Assembly: GCF_014201515.1 (NCBI RefSeq)
Contig: NZ_JACHEQ010000001.1
Span: 62,001 to 126,000 of the forward strand
Direction of reading: 5' to 3'
From: Anoxybacillus mongoliensis
Lineage (GTDB): Bacteria; Bacillota; Bacilli; Bacillales; Anoxybacillaceae
Length of the DNA: 64,000 nt
This document shows, piece after piece, positions 48,872 to 58,321 of this stretch. The first letter of the stretch is position 1, and each line of letters begins with the position of its first letter. A program made the translations under genes and the position numbers. The notes under the pieces were generated by a model. The model was not told the origin of the DNA and searched no databases. It saw nothing but the letters and a program-made list of their open reading frames with translations.

Positions 48872-48929
48872 CACATTCGCCCGACTCCTATCATACATTG
48901 AAGAAGCAATGCATAATGGGGTGTCATAT

Positions 48930-49067
48930 ATGGATCAAGAATGGATGCAACTCATGAGAGTCATCGGTGTTGGGATTATTGTGACAGGATATATCCTTTT
49001 ATTTATAAGCGAATATAGCGAATGGGAAAAAATAAAAAGAGGGGGATCATTTTCCCCCTGTAAATGA
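48930..49067 (+). CDS. Small single-pass membrane protein, 45 residues
   Basis: It starts MDQEWMQLMRV, has one hydrophobic helix (IGVGIIVTGYILLFISEY) and a short charged tail ending SFSPCK. GGGGTGTCATAT precedes the ATG. Its last 21 bp overlap the 3' end of the convergent malG-type gene and include a hairpin. Probably co-transcribed with the DUF3905-like gene 58 bp upstream. Function unknown. Confidence 0.6.
   Translation: MDQEWMQLMRVIGVGIIVTGYILLFISEYSEWEKIKRGGSFSPCK
49035..49062. terminator. Hairpin shared by convergent gene ends
   Basis: GGGGG and CCCCC pair around ATCATTTT at the very end of both convergent genes. The flanking T tract is weak, so termination may be partial. Confidence 0.5.
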
Positions 49068-49862
49068 AATGCCTTTAATAAAGTAACGGTTGAAAAATGC
49101 ATAAATAACTAACACAGGCAACGTAAATACCATCGACGCTGCCATAATGTAGTTCCAATAGCTAATGTATTGTCCTTTAAAGCTATTTAACCCGAGTGGA
49201 AGCGTAAACAAGTTTGGATCAGACAAAATGATAAGCGGACGCATAAAATCGTTCCACGAGCCCATAAAGACGAAAATGGCTTGCGCCGCGAGCGCCGGGC
49301 GAGCGAGCGGCAACACGATGCGGAAAAACGTGCCGATGCGGCTTAATCCGTCTAACGCGGCCGCTTCTTCTAACTCTTTCGGGAAATTGATGAAAAATTG
49401 GCGCATCATAAAAATAAACGTCGCGTTAATCATCGCTGGGACAATCATCCCTTGATACGAGTTCAGCCAGCCGAGCTGTTTTAAAATTAAATAGTTCGGA
49501 ATCATCGTCACTTGTGCTGGAATCATTAACACTGCCAAAATGATCATAAAAATCGTTTGTTTTCCTCGGAAATGAAGACGGGCAAGCGCATAACCAGCCA
49601 TCGAGTTAAATATTAAATTCAACATTGTCACCGTCACCGCAATGATGACGCTGTTCATAAACCAACGCGGGAAAAGCTCTTGTTCAATAAAAATTTGTTT
49701 ATAATTATCAAGCGTAAAGTCTTTCGGAATAAAACTGATCGAACCGCTCACAATTTCTTCAAGCGTTTTAAACGATGACGAAAGCGCCCATAAAAACGGA
49801 ATCATCGTTACGATTGCATACAATACGAGAATCGTATATAACAACGCTTTGCCCAATCGCAT
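49047..49862 (-). CDS. Maltose-type ABC transporter permease, MalG-like
   Basis: 271 residues, six membrane helices. The coupling-loop EAAALDGLSRIGTFFRIVLP is the EAAxxxGxxxxxxxxxIxLP motif of sugar permeases. It pairs with the MalF-like permease encoded 12 bp upstream. No ATPase gene is in the cluster, so a shared MsmX-type ATPase elsewhere is expected. AAGGGGGGAAGAAC precedes the ATG. Confidence 0.92.
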   Translation of the reverse strand: MRLGKALLYTILVLYAIVTMIPFLWALSSSFKTLEEIVSGSISFIPKDFTLDNYKQIFIEQELFPRWFMNSVIIAVTVTMLNLIFNSMAGYALARLHFRGKQTIFMIILAVLMIPAQVTMIPNYLILKQLGWLNSYQGMIVPAMINATFIFMMRQFFINFPKELEEAAALDGLSRIGTFFRIVLPLARPALAAQAIFVFMGSWNDFMRPLIILSDPNLFTLPLGLNSFKGQYISYWNYIMAASMVFTLPVLVIYAFFNRYFIKGISFTGGK

Positions 49863-49874
49863 GTTCTTCCCCCC

Positions 49875-50765
49875 TTAATAAAGCGACTCTTCTTTTGAAA
49901 ATTTCCGCTGCAGCCACGTCGCAAGTAAAATGACGATCGCTAACGCAAACGCCAACGCTGCCGCATAGCCCATCGTTCCGAGCGATTTAAACGCATATTG
50001 ATAAATAAGTAGAACGACCGTTAACGTAGCATTGTTCGGACCGCCTGAACCGCCAGAGAAAATGTATGACTGGTCAAACAATTGGAACGTACCGATTAAG
50101 CCCATAATGACGACAAACGATGTGACAGGTTTTAAGTACGGCACCGTAACATACCAAAACTTATGCCAAGCGTTTGCCCCGTCTAACTCCGCCGCTTCGT
50201 ATAACGAATCCGGAATGTCTTGCAGTGCCGCTAAATAAATGACCATAAAAAACGGTGCCGTTGACCAAATGTTCATAATCATAATGGCGTTTAACGCAAC
50301 AGACGGATCACCAAGCCAGTTGTACGTCGGCAAGCCGAAAAACTCGAGCACGTGATTGACAAGCCCGTTTTGGTTGTACATCCACATAAAAATAAGCGTC
50401 AATACAGCCGATGACGTTAACGTCGGCAAAAAGTAGACGATGCGGAAAAACTTCTCCCCTTTCAAGCCCGCATTAAGCGTTGCGGCTAAAACGAGCGCTA
50501 ACATCGTTTGTGTCGGCACGACGATCACCACATATTTGACCGTATTCCAAAGTGCAATTTTTGCTCGTGTATCGTCGAGTATACGCGTAAAGTTATCAAA
50601 CCCGACAAACTGAAAACTTGCCGTTCCTAATAACTGCACTTTATGAAACGATAAATAAATCGCAAATAAAATCGGACCGATGACAAATAAAAGAAGGACA
50701 AATAATGTTGGCGATAATAACGTATATGCCGTTCCTGCTTCTTTCCATCGCTTACGACTAAACAT
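49875..50765 (-). CDS. Maltose-type ABC transporter permease, MalF-like
   Basis: 296 residues, six helices. The coupling loop is EAAELDGANAWHKFWYVTVP. ATG 50765 is supported by AAAGGAGATGAACAT; the open frame further upstream runs into an intergenic hairpin. Second gene of the malEFG-type transporter, separated from malE by about 100 bp with two hairpins. Confidence 0.92.
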   Translation of the reverse strand: MFSRKRWKEAGTAYTLLSPTLFVLLLFVIGPILFAIYLSFHKVQLLGTASFQFVGFDNFTRILDDTRAKIALWNTVKYVVIVVPTQTMLALVLAATLNAGLKGEKFFRIVYFLPTLTSSAVLTLIFMWMYNQNGLVNHVLEFFGLPTYNWLGDPSVALNAIMIMNIWSTAPFFMVIYLAALQDIPDSLYEAAELDGANAWHKFWYVTVPYLKPVTSFVVIMGLIGTFQLFDQSYIFSGGSGGPNNATLTVVLLIYQYAFKSLGTMGYAAALAFALAIVILLATWLQRKFSKEESLY

Positions 50766-50797
50766 ATGTTCATCTCCTTTTGTCGTGCTATTCGCCT

Positions 50798-50863
50798 CTT
50801 TCAAGTGAAGATTGTGCAACACTTCACTTGAAAGAAGGGAACAGCGAGGGGAATACCCCCTCG
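50798..50863 (-). promoter_or_regulatory. Twin hairpins between malE- and malF-type genes
   Basis: CTTTCAAGTGAAG (50798-50810) and CTTCACTTGAAAG (50822-50834) form a perfect 13-bp inverted repeat with an 11-nt loop. CGAGGGG/CCCCTCG (50845-50863) forms a second stem right after the malE stop. Neither has a clean T tract. Such structures often stabilise malE mRNA or dampen read-through, giving more binding protein than permease. Confidence 0.65.
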
Positions 50864-50867
50864 GCCG

Positions 50868-52139
50868 TTACTTCGCTTCAATTTCTTTGTTCGCAATGTC
50901 TTGCGCTTTTTTGAGCGCTTCGTCAAGCGGTTGCTCACCTAAAAAAGCGCTCACAAATTGGTTGTTAAAGTTGTTCATAATAATCGGCAAGTTTGTGCCG
51001 TTTTGCCATACAGTCGCATACGGTGCCCCTGCAACGAGCGCGGCGCGCAATTCATCTTTGTCGTATCCTAATTCAGACGCAATCGATTTACGTGTTGGCA
51101 ACGCAAAACCTTTACTTGTCCAAATTTTCATTCCTTCTTTTCCTGTTAAGAATGAAATGAGTTTCCATGCTGCTTCTTTCTTTTGTGAATCTTTGTTCAT
51201 GACGTACGCAACGGTATACGCCATTGTTCCTTTTTTGCCGTCAATCGTTGGCACTTCTGCGGTGCCGAACTCTGTATTCGGGAACGTTTCTTGAAGGAAC
51301 GGAATCGCCCAGTTTCCTTCAATGACCATCGCCGCTTTTTGTTGACCGAACATTTCACCGCCCCAGCCGGCGCCAACTTCATTTGGTTGCGCGGCTGATT
51401 TATCTTTTAAGCGCATGTCGACAATCGGCTGCAACGCTTCAACAACTTTCGGATCAGCAAAGCTTGCTTTATTGTCTGTCACGACTTTGCCGCCTTTAGA
51501 TTCCGCAATGTAGTATAGGCGCGCTAATTCTGGTGCGACACCAAAACCGTACACTTCTGTTCCTTTTGTTAATTTTTTCGCTGCTTCGCGCAATTCATCC
51601 CACGTTTTCGGTACGTCTAACCCTGCTTCTGCAAACATTTTTTTGTTGTAGAAAAGCGCTAACGTCGAATAGTCTTTCGGGAAGCCGTATATTTTGCCGT
51701 CTGGACCTTTAAATGCGTCAAGAAGCGGCTTTTCAAAATCATCGATGTCGAAATCGTCTGTCACATAATCATCTAACGGTTCTAACACGCCTGTTTCAAT
51801 CATCGCTGGTGCTTCAAACGCATCTAAATAAAATACGTCTGGACCTTCGCCACCAATTAAGCGCGTTTTAATGACGTCCATATATTGATCGGAAATGACT
51901 TCATGTTTTACTTTAATGTTCGGATATTTTTTTTCAAATTCATCTAACGTTTGTTTGAGCAACTTTTGTTCCATTGGGTTGCCGCCCCAACCGGCAAGTG
52001 TCACTTCTACTTGTTCTTCTTTCGTTTCACCTTTGTTTTCGTTTTTCGCTGTTTTTTCTTCACCACCACATCCGGCTAAAACGCTTCCAAAAAGCATCGT
52101 TGACATACCGATGGCAAACCATGTTTTCTTGTTCATCAT
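50868..52139 (-). CDS. Maltose-type substrate-binding lipoprotein, MalE-like
   Basis: 423 residues. Signal peptide with lipobox VLAGC near residue 24, then a Lys/Glu linker and an SBP_bac_1 fold (VTLAGWGGNPMEQKLLKQTL, GPDVFYLDAFEAPAMIETGV, GFPKDYSTLALFYNKKMFAE). It binds an oligosaccharide outside the cell. Tandem ATGs follow AAAGGGGTCTTAT. Being linked to a GH65 phosphorylase, the likely ligand is an alpha-glucobiose. Confidence 0.9.
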   Translation of the reverse strand: MMNKKTWFAIGMSTMLFGSVLAGCGGEEKTAKNENKGETKEEQVEVTLAGWGGNPMEQKLLKQTLDEFEKKYPNIKVKHEVISDQYMDVIKTRLIGGEGPDVFYLDAFEAPAMIETGVLEPLDDYVTDDFDIDDFEKPLLDAFKGPDGKIYGFPKDYSTLALFYNKKMFAEAGLDVPKTWDELREAAKKLTKGTEVYGFGVAPELARLYYIAESKGGKVVTDNKASFADPKVVEALQPIVDMRLKDKSAAQPNEVGAGWGGEMFGQQKAAMVIEGNWAIPFLQETFPNTEFGTAEVPTIDGKKGTMAYTVAYVMNKDSQKKEAAWKLISFLTGKEGMKIWTSKGFALPTRKSIASELGYDKDELRAALVAGAPYATVWQNGTNLPIIMNNFNNQFVSAFLGEQPLDEALKKAQDIANKEIEAK

Positions 52140-52190
52140 ATAAGACCCCTTTCTTATTCAATATAGTATATGGAAGGGAGACGAGCTCCC

Positions 52191-52862
52191 TTATTCCCGA
52201 TAAAATGCACGTACAATCGCATCGTACGTTAAATCGGCGGTCGTTTCGACGATATAGTCCGCTTCTTTTAACGCTTCTTTGTCGCCGACGCCAATCGCAA
52301 ACATGTTTGCTGCTTTAATGGCCGCCACCCCCGCTTGCGCATCTTCTACGCCAATGCACGTAGACGGATCGACACGTAACTGCTCGGCGGCAGTAAGAAA
52401 AATTTCTGGATGCGGTTTGCTGTTTTGTACTTTTGCGGCATCGACGATCGTATCGAAATATTCTCGAATGCCGAGCCGTTCGATAACCGTAAACGCGTTT
52501 TTACTTGCGGACGCTAAGCCGATTTTTATGTTTTGGCGCTTCAGTTCACGCAATAAATCGAGCATGCCGGGAAGTAAATCGTCCGGCGTCATGCGCGCAA
52601 TGAGCTGTTTATAATGCTCATTTTTTTGATGCGCCAGCGCCTCTTTTTCCGCCATCGTATAGCGGTCTGTTTGGCCGCCGAGCGCTAAAATGCGCTCAAG
52701 CGACTCCATGCGACTGACTCCTTTTAACTGCTCGTTGAATGCGCGATCGAACGTGATGCCTAATTGTTCTGCAAGTTGTTTCCATGCGATAAAATGATAC
52801 TCTGCCGTATCGGTAATGACACCGTCTAAATCGAAAATGACTGCATTCAATTGCTTGTTCAT
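52191..52862 (-). CDS. pgmB: Beta-phosphoglucomutase
   Basis: 223 residues, HAD superfamily. The nucleophile/acid pair is in AVIFDLDGVITDTAEYHFIA, the hinge in KGVSRMESLERIL, and motif III/IV in VQNSKPHPEIFL and CIGVEDAQAGVAAIKAA. It converts the beta-glucose-1-phosphate released by GH65 phosphorylases to glucose-6-phosphate. I chose ATG 52862 (MNKQLNAV), preceded by AAAGGATTTGACATC; ATG 52880 overlaps the GH65 stop but has no site. Confidence 0.94.
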   Translation of the reverse strand: MNKQLNAVIFDLDGVITDTAEYHFIAWKQLAEQLGITFDRAFNEQLKGVSRMESLERILALGGQTDRYTMAEKEALAHQKNEHYKQLIARMTPDDLLPGMLDLLRELKRQNIKIGLASASKNAFTVIERLGIREYFDTIVDAAKVQNSKPHPEIFLTAAEQLRVDPSTCIGVEDAQAGVAAIKAANMFAIGVGDKEALKEADYIVETTADLTYDAIVRAFYRE

Positions 52863-52876
52863 GATGTCAAATCCTT

Positions 52877-55219
52877 TCATGTAAGTGGAATCGTGATTTC
52901 ATCTTTTACTTCATACACGGTGCCGAACACGTCAAACGTCACGGCATCGTGGACGTTCGTCACTTTTTTCACAACAAGTTGTTCGTGCGTCACCGTCACT
53001 TCTAACCGATCGCCCCGCCAATACATTGGAAATGATAGTTTTTTCCATTGTTTTGGAAGCTTCGGATGGATGCGCAATTTTCCATCAAGCATGCGCACGC
53101 CGCCAAATCCGCACACAACCGACTGCCAGACACCACCGATCGATGCGGTGTGCATGCCGTGGTCAGATGATTTCATATTCGGTCCTAAGTCGATACGTGC
53201 TGCTTGTTCAAACAATTCGTACGCCAACTCGCGATCGTCCATATCGCTCGCTAAAATGCAATGCGTCGATAAGCTGAGTGAAGAATCGTGCAACGTTTTT
53301 GGCTCATAGTAGTTCCAGTTCGCTCGTTTCACTTCTTGTGAAAACTTATTTTCTAATAAGTAAAACAACACCATAATGTCCGCTTGTTTCGATACTTGTA
53401 TGTTGTTTACTTGTTCGAGGTTGTAGTCTTCAAAAATCGTGCCGACGCGCGTTTGCTTTTTATATTTCGTTAAGTCGATGATTTGTTTTGTTAAATATGT
53501 GTCATCTTGCGGAATGACAAGATCTTCTTCGCGCGGCTGTGGCAAGTAAATGAGATCGACTTTTTCTTTCCATTTTTTATACGCTTCATGTACGCCAATT
53601 TTTTCGTGTAATGCGTCAAGAAGTGCCGCGTTCGTTTCTTTTAATCTTTCATAATAGCGAATCGCCGTTTCGATATTCCAATGCGCCATATAGTTTGTGA
53701 AAGCGTTATTGTTGACGTGCTCTTTGTATTCGTCTGGACCGATGACGTCGTTAATGTGATATTGTTGTTTTTCTTCGTTCCACTCTAGGCGGCTCGCCCA
53801 AAACGTTGCCGTATCAAACAACATTTCATAACCGTAACGCTCCATAAAGTCGTCATCGCCTGTAATTTTGTAATATTGCCATACCGCAAACGCGATGTCG
53901 CTCGTAATATGTTGCTCAATAAATCCCGACCAAATTTTCGTCGCTTTTCCGGTCACAATATCGACTGCGCCCCATACCGGCGTCACTTCATCGCCTGTAA
54001 ACGCCGACTCCCACGGATACATCGCTCCTTCGTAGCCGTTCGCTCTCGCTTTTCGGCGCGCCCCTTCAATTGTGTTGTAGCGATATTCAAGCAAGCTGCG
54101 GGCAATATGTGGGAACGTGTATGTGAAAAACGGCAAAATGAAAATTTCCGTATCCCAAAACGAATGACCTTTATATCCTTCGCCAGTTAATCCTTTCGCC
54201 GCCACACCAAATCGCGCGTCGTGCGCTGGCGTCATAATGATTAAATGATAGTGAGCAAAACGAATGGCAAGCTGGTCAAATTCGTTTTCACTTTCGATCG
54301 TAATGTTCATTTGCTCCCAACGCTTTTTCCATTCCGAAACGTTTTCGGAAAAGAGCGCATCGTACCCTTTTTTCGCTTCTTCTTTTAAGTCGTTTAACGC
54401 CTCTTGTCGCATGACATCAAGGCTGTATGCGTCATGGTCGTACTGTTTATCGCGGCTTGTGTACACGTTCGCAAGCTTTTCAAATGTGAGCGTCTCTCCT
54501 CGTTTGACATCAAATGATACTTGAATAAACACTTTGCGACGGTCGATCGCCATGCGTGGCTCAGTTTCGATTTCTTTTCCGTCAATCATATAACGATGCA
54601 CAGCATTCACAACAAAATCAATTTTCGATTCCGTCGTCGTTTGAATCAACTGTAAATATTTTTTATCGAAAATGCGCTTTTCGCCTTCGTGGAAATGTTG
54701 CGCACCGCTATTTGTCATTTGTCCGTTAATGCCTGAAGTAATGTGAATGCTCGCCTCACAATTGAGCGGTTTAATCTCGACTTTCATGCCGATAAGGTGC
54801 AAGTTTTTTAGCGATACAAATCGGCGAAACGTCAATTCAAATTGTTCACCGCGCGCATTTTCCCAAATGACGTGGCGCACTAATTCCGCATCTTTTATGT
54901 TTAAATCGCGGCGATAATGAATGATTGTTCCTTTTTCTAACGAAAACTTTTCCCCATTTAACCAAATGTCTAACTCCACGACATCGGGCGCATTCGGCAA
55001 TTCTGTCACTTCATATTCATCAAACTGGTTAAACGTCCCTGCAACAAACAAATTGCGCACTTGTCCGACGTACGACTCTTCCGTCGCGGAGCGAAGCCCC
55101 ATATATCCATTTCCTAGCGCCATAATCGCTTCGCATTTTCCGAGTGCATCCGGGTTAAATGCGACTTCCGACACGATCCAGTTTTTATACTCGCCTGTTC
55201 CTAAGTTGTATTGCAGCAT
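52877..55219 (-). CDS. GH65 alpha-glucosyl disaccharide phosphorylase (maltose phosphorylase type)
   Basis: 780 residues. An N-terminal beta-sandwich (CEAIMALGNGYMGLRSATEE) precedes the (alpha/alpha)6 barrel. There GYKGHSFWDTEIFILPFFTY and NDVIGPDEYKEHVNNNAFTN (catalytic Glu in the PDE motif) identify an inverting GH65 phosphorylase. The phosphate-binding STHCILASDMDD and HTASIGGVWQSVVCGFGGVR are also present. Next-door pgmB confirms that beta-glucose-1-phosphate is produced. Maltose, kojibiose, nigerose or trehalose cannot be told apart by eye. ATG 55219 follows AAAGGGAG. Confidence 0.9.
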   Translation of the reverse strand: MLQYNLGTGEYKNWIVSEVAFNPDALGKCEAIMALGNGYMGLRSATEESYVGQVRNLFVAGTFNQFDEYEVTELPNAPDVVELDIWLNGEKFSLEKGTIIHYRRDLNIKDAELVRHVIWENARGEQFELTFRRFVSLKNLHLIGMKVEIKPLNCEASIHITSGINGQMTNSGAQHFHEGEKRIFDKKYLQLIQTTTESKIDFVVNAVHRYMIDGKEIETEPRMAIDRRKVFIQVSFDVKRGETLTFEKLANVYTSRDKQYDHDAYSLDVMRQEALNDLKEEAKKGYDALFSENVSEWKKRWEQMNITIESENEFDQLAIRFAHYHLIIMTPAHDARFGVAAKGLTGEGYKGHSFWDTEIFILPFFTYTFPHIARSLLEYRYNTIEGARRKARANGYEGAMYPWESAFTGDEVTPVWGAVDIVTGKATKIWSGFIEQHITSDIAFAVWQYYKITGDDDFMERYGYEMLFDTATFWASRLEWNEEKQQYHINDVIGPDEYKEHVNNNAFTNYMAHWNIETAIRYYERLKETNAALLDALHEKIGVHEAYKKWKEKVDLIYLPQPREEDLVIPQDDTYLTKQIIDLTKYKKQTRVGTIFEDYNLEQVNNIQVSKQADIMVLFYLLENKFSQEVKRANWNYYEPKTLHDSSLSLSTHCILASDMDDRELAYELFEQAARIDLGPNMKSSDHGMHTASIGGVWQSVVCGFGGVRMLDGKLRIHPKLPKQWKKLSFPMYWRGDRLEVTVTHEQLVVKKVTNVHDAVTFDVFGTVYEVKDEITIPLT

Positions 55220-55253
55220 CGTAAACTCCCTTTCCTCGTGTGAATGTAGTTTT

Positions 55254-55270
55254 TCCAAAACGTTTCGGAT
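55254..55270 (-). promoter_or_regulatory. LacI-type operator upstream of the phosphorylase operon
   Basis: TCCAAAACGTTTCGGAT is identical over 17 bp to the site before lacI (56317-56333). The core CGAAACGTTTTGG is palindromic, as for LacI/GalR proteins. It lies between the lacI stop and the GH65 start. Confidence 0.85.
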
Positions 55271-55289
55271 TTTGTGTATGAAAAAAGGG

Positions 55290-56306
55290 CTACCCCTTTT
55301 TCACTTCTGCCGTTGACTCGCGCACGACAAGTTGCGTCCGCAACGTCACGACTTTCGCTTCATTTCCTTCGAGCATATCAATGAGCATGCTTGCTGCTTC
55401 ATAGCCCATTTGAAACTTATTTTGCGCCACTGTCGTAAGCGCTGGTGAAACGTATGACGCAAGCAAAATATCGTCATATCCAACGACAGATACATCTTCA
55501 GGCACGCGCAAACCGAGCTGTTTGAGCGCTTTCATCACGCCAAGCGCCATTAAATCGCTCGCGCAAAAGATGGCTGTAATGTTTTCATGTTTCGTAAACA
55601 ACTCATACGCTCGCGCTTCCGCCACTTCTTCGGAAAAATCACCGTTGACAATCCATTCTTTTTGAATGGGCACGTTGGCTTCTTCCATCGCCTCACAAAA
55701 CCCTTGCAGGCGCTGTTTGCTCACAAACGCGTAATCGTGCCCGTTCATCATCGCGATGTTGCGATGACCAAGTCCAAGCAAGTGTTGCGCCGCTTTTTTC
55801 GCCCCGTACACGTTATCGGTCGTTACATAGCCGACGCGATCCGACTGAATCGGAATGTCGATTAACACGCACGGAATGTCACTTTCAACGACTTCCGTTA
55901 AATACGGATCGTCCGTTTTAATCCCTTGCAAAATGACGCCGTCGACGCGCCGTTCGCGACATAGTTGCGAATACGTTTTTTCCCGCTGTTTCGTCGAATT
56001 TGTATTAAACAAAATGACGTCATAGTCTGTTTTGGCGATATAATCGTTGACGCCTGTCATCACTTCAAACGTAAAATTATCTTTCACCGCTGAACGCGTC
56101 ATCCCTGAAACGAGTAACCCAATCGTTTTCGATTTATTCATAACAAGGCTCCGCGCCAGCGTATTCGGACTGTAATTTAATTGCTTTGCGATATCCATAA
56201 TTTTTTTGCGCGTCTTTTCACTGACGTCGGAATAACCGTTTAACGCGCGCGAAACAGTCGTTACCGACACGCCAGCTGCTTTCGCAATATCTTTAATCGT
56301 TGTCAC
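55290..56306 (-). CDS. LacI/GalR-family repressor of the disaccharide cluster
   Basis: About 338 residues. The helix-turn-helix and hinge are [20 protein letters not shown] and [20 protein letters not shown]. The sugar-binding core has [33 protein letters not shown] and [23 protein letters not shown] 56306 lies 8 nt after GGAGG and gives the usual MTTIKDIAK start; ATG 56312 is possible but too close. Two identical operators flank its gene, so it likely represses itself and the phosphorylase-transporter genes. Confidence 0.9.
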   Translation of the reverse strand: MTTIKDIAKAAGVSVTTVSRALNGYSDVSEKTRKKIMDIAKQLNYSPNTLARSLVMNKSKTIGLLVSGMTRSAVKDNFTFEVMTGVNDYIAKTDYDVILFNTNSTKQREKTYSQLCRERRVDGVILQGIKTDDPYLTEVVESDIPCVLIDIPIQSDRVGYVTTDNVYGAKKAAQHLLGLGHRNIAMMNGHDYAFVSKQRLQGFCEAMEEANVPIQKEWIVNGDFSEEVAEARAYELFTKHENITAIFCASDLMALGVMKALKQLGLRVPEDVSVVGYDDILLASYVSPALTTVAQNKFQMGYEAASMLIDMLEGNEAKVVTLRTQLVVRESTAEVKKG

Positions 56307-56316
56307 TTTCATTTCC

Positions 56317-56333
56317 TCCAAAACGTTTCGGAT
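56317..56333 (-). promoter_or_regulatory. LacI-type operator before the lacI-type gene
   Basis: Identical 17-bp copy of the site at 55254-55270, overlapping the ribosome site region of the regulator gene. Supports autoregulation. Confidence 0.85.
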
Positions 56334-56476
56334 TCCTTGTTGATTTGAATTGTAAACGAACTTGAAACCGATTGCAACAAAAAATTTGTGACAAAATTCG
56401 TGGCATTTTGTCCAAAAATACTCTCCCTCCTCCGCGATGGGTCGTGCTATAATGAGAAAAAAGCAAAGGAGGCCTC

Positions 56477-58246
56477 ATGATGAGCGGACGATGGAAAAAC
56501 CGTTTTCAGAAAAAACCGAAAACGAAGCAGGCGAAACAAACGATGACGATCGGGAAAAAATATGGGATCGTTTTCAGCTTTGCTACGCTTTTGTTTGTCA
56601 GCGTTTTCATTTTTGTCTTTTTACTCGTCAATAACTTAACAAACGTCGTCAAACAAGTCGAACAGAAAAGCGACCATGCCATTTTAATTACCGACGTTAG
56701 CGCACTATTTAAGCAAAAATATATCGTCATTACTGACTATATGACAAATCCGCGTCCAGAGACGCTTTGGCAATACAACGACTTAACCGATCAATTCAAC
56801 AAGAAAATGAAACAACTAAAACCGTATATGAAAACAGAAGAAGCAAAAGTGATTTACAATTCAACCATTTCGATTGAAAATCAACTGAACGAACTGCTCT
56901 ACAAAACCATTCAACCGATCGTCCTCATGTATCGCGATCGAGGCGAACAAATTGATATTTTCCAAGTCATCAGCTTTCAAAATAAAGCGGCAACGATTCG
57001 CGATATGAGCATTGAAAAGCTTGATCTATTAAGAAAAATCGTCGTAGACGATCGAACGGCATTAACGACGAAAATGAACGACACCATTGCGAAAAATATT
57101 TTCATGATGATTATCACCGTCATCGTTGCGATCGTTTTATCGGTCATCTCTTTAATCGTCGTGAGCCGGAAAATAAGCGGACGATTAAAACAAGTAGTTC
57201 ACGTTTGTCATGAGCTTGCGCGCGGCAATTTACGCGTCCAACGGTTGACGGATACAGACAATGATGAAATCGGACAAATTGCGAAAGCGATGAATGAGTT
57301 AGCGGACGGATTGGAACAATCGATCGCCCAAATTCAAGCAGCTGCAACACACGTCAACGACATGTCGCACACGTTGCGACTAAACGCCGAAGCAACGACG
57401 GAGGCGAACGAACAAATTACGCAAGCTATTCTCGAAGTCGCATCAGGGGCAGATGAGCAAGTAAACGTATCGAAACAAACGAACGAAGCGGTGCATGACG
57501 TATCTGATGCGTTAACGACCGTCATGGCGAAAGTATCTGAAACAACGAAACGAACAAACGAAGCAACAAAACGCGTCAGCGAAGGTTCGTTCTTAGTAGA
57601 GCAAACGGTTGCGCAAATGAAGCTCATTCGTGAACAAATCGAGCGGCTTGCGACCGTCATTGAATCACTAAACGATAAATCAAAAGAAATTCATCAAATC
57701 GTCGGCTTTATTACGAATATTTCCGATCAAACGAACTTGCTTGCGTTAAATGCCGCCATTGAAGCCGCACGAGCAGGCGAACACGGAAAAGGGTTTGGCG
57801 TCGTTGCCGAAGAAGTGCGAAAACTAGCTGAACAAACGGCGCATGCGGCAGGCAACATTCGCAAACTAGCTGAGCAGTCGCAAACACAAACCGCACATGC
57901 CGTACATGTGATGAACGAAAGTAGCGAATCGTTCCAATTTGGTCATTCGCTCGTCGAACAAGTCGGAAACATTTTCCGCTCGATTTCTACCGATATGGCG
58001 CGCGTCCAAGCAGAAAGCAATACGGTACACGATACGATTCGTGCTGTAGATGAAAAAGTGAAAACGATGACCGCATTTGCTGATCAAATTATTGACATCT
58101 CATCACAATCGGCAAGAAACATTGAACAAGTGGCCGCAACGACGGAAGAACAAAACGCAACGATGCAAGAGTTGCTTGCCTCTTCCCAAGAACTTGCAAG
58201 CACCGCTGAACAACTTCGCCAATCGGTCGCACGTTTTCATATGTAA
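56477..58246 (+). CDS. Membrane methyl-accepting chemotaxis protein
   Basis: 589 residues. A basic N-terminus, a first membrane helix ([20 protein letters not shown]), an extracellular helical sensor of about 150 residues (4HB-type) and a second helix near residues 195-220. HAMP and an MCP domain follow, with tip [28 protein letters not shown] precedes tandem ATGs (56477 and 56480); the second has better spacing. A TATAAT at 56448-56453 lacks a good -35 element. It may sense a sugar or organic acid handled by its neighbours, but that is a guess. Confidence 0.9.
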   Translation: MMSGRWKNRFQKKPKTKQAKQTMTIGKKYGIVFSFATLLFVSVFIFVFLLVNNLTNVVKQVEQKSDHAILITDVSALFKQKYIVITDYMTNPRPETLWQYNDLTDQFNKKMKQLKPYMKTEEAKVIYNSTISIENQLNELLYKTIQPIVLMYRDRGEQIDIFQVISFQNKAATIRDMSIEKLDLLRKIVVDDRTALTTKMNDTIAKNIFMMIITVIVAIVLSVISLIVVSRKISGRLKQVVHVCHELARGNLRVQRLTDTDNDEIGQIAKAMNELADGLEQSIAQIQAAATHVNDMSHTLRLNAEATTEANEQITQAILEVASGADEQVNVSKQTNEAVHDVSDALTTVMAKVSETTKRTNEATKRVSEGSFLVEQTVAQMKLIREQIERLATVIESLNDKSKEIHQIVGFITNISDQTNLLALNAAIEAARAGEHGKGFGVVAEEVRKLAEQTAHAAGNIRKLAEQSQTQTAHAVHVMNESSESFQFGHSLVEQVGNIFRSISTDMARVQAESNTVHDTIRAVDEKVKTMTAFADQIIDISSQSARNIEQVAATTEEQNATMQELLASSQELASTAEQLRQSVARFHM

Positions 58247-58249
58247 CTC

Positions 58250-58297
58250 GGACAACCGTCCTTCCTAGCAAGTGAAAAGGACGGTTGCTTTTTTAGT
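58250..58297 (+). terminator. Terminator after the chemoreceptor gene
   Basis: AACCGTCCTT pairs with AAGGACGGTT around a 13-nt loop, then GCTTTTTTAG. Confidence 0.9.
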
Positions 58298-58321
58298 TTA
58301 GTTGCGAAAGGGAGTGAATAC

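Noticed and set aside
48452-48898. Minus-strand extension of the 46-residue gene to 195 residues
   Set aside because: It is antisense to the DUF3905-like gene and bypasses the clear AAGGGGG ribosome site before ATG 48451.
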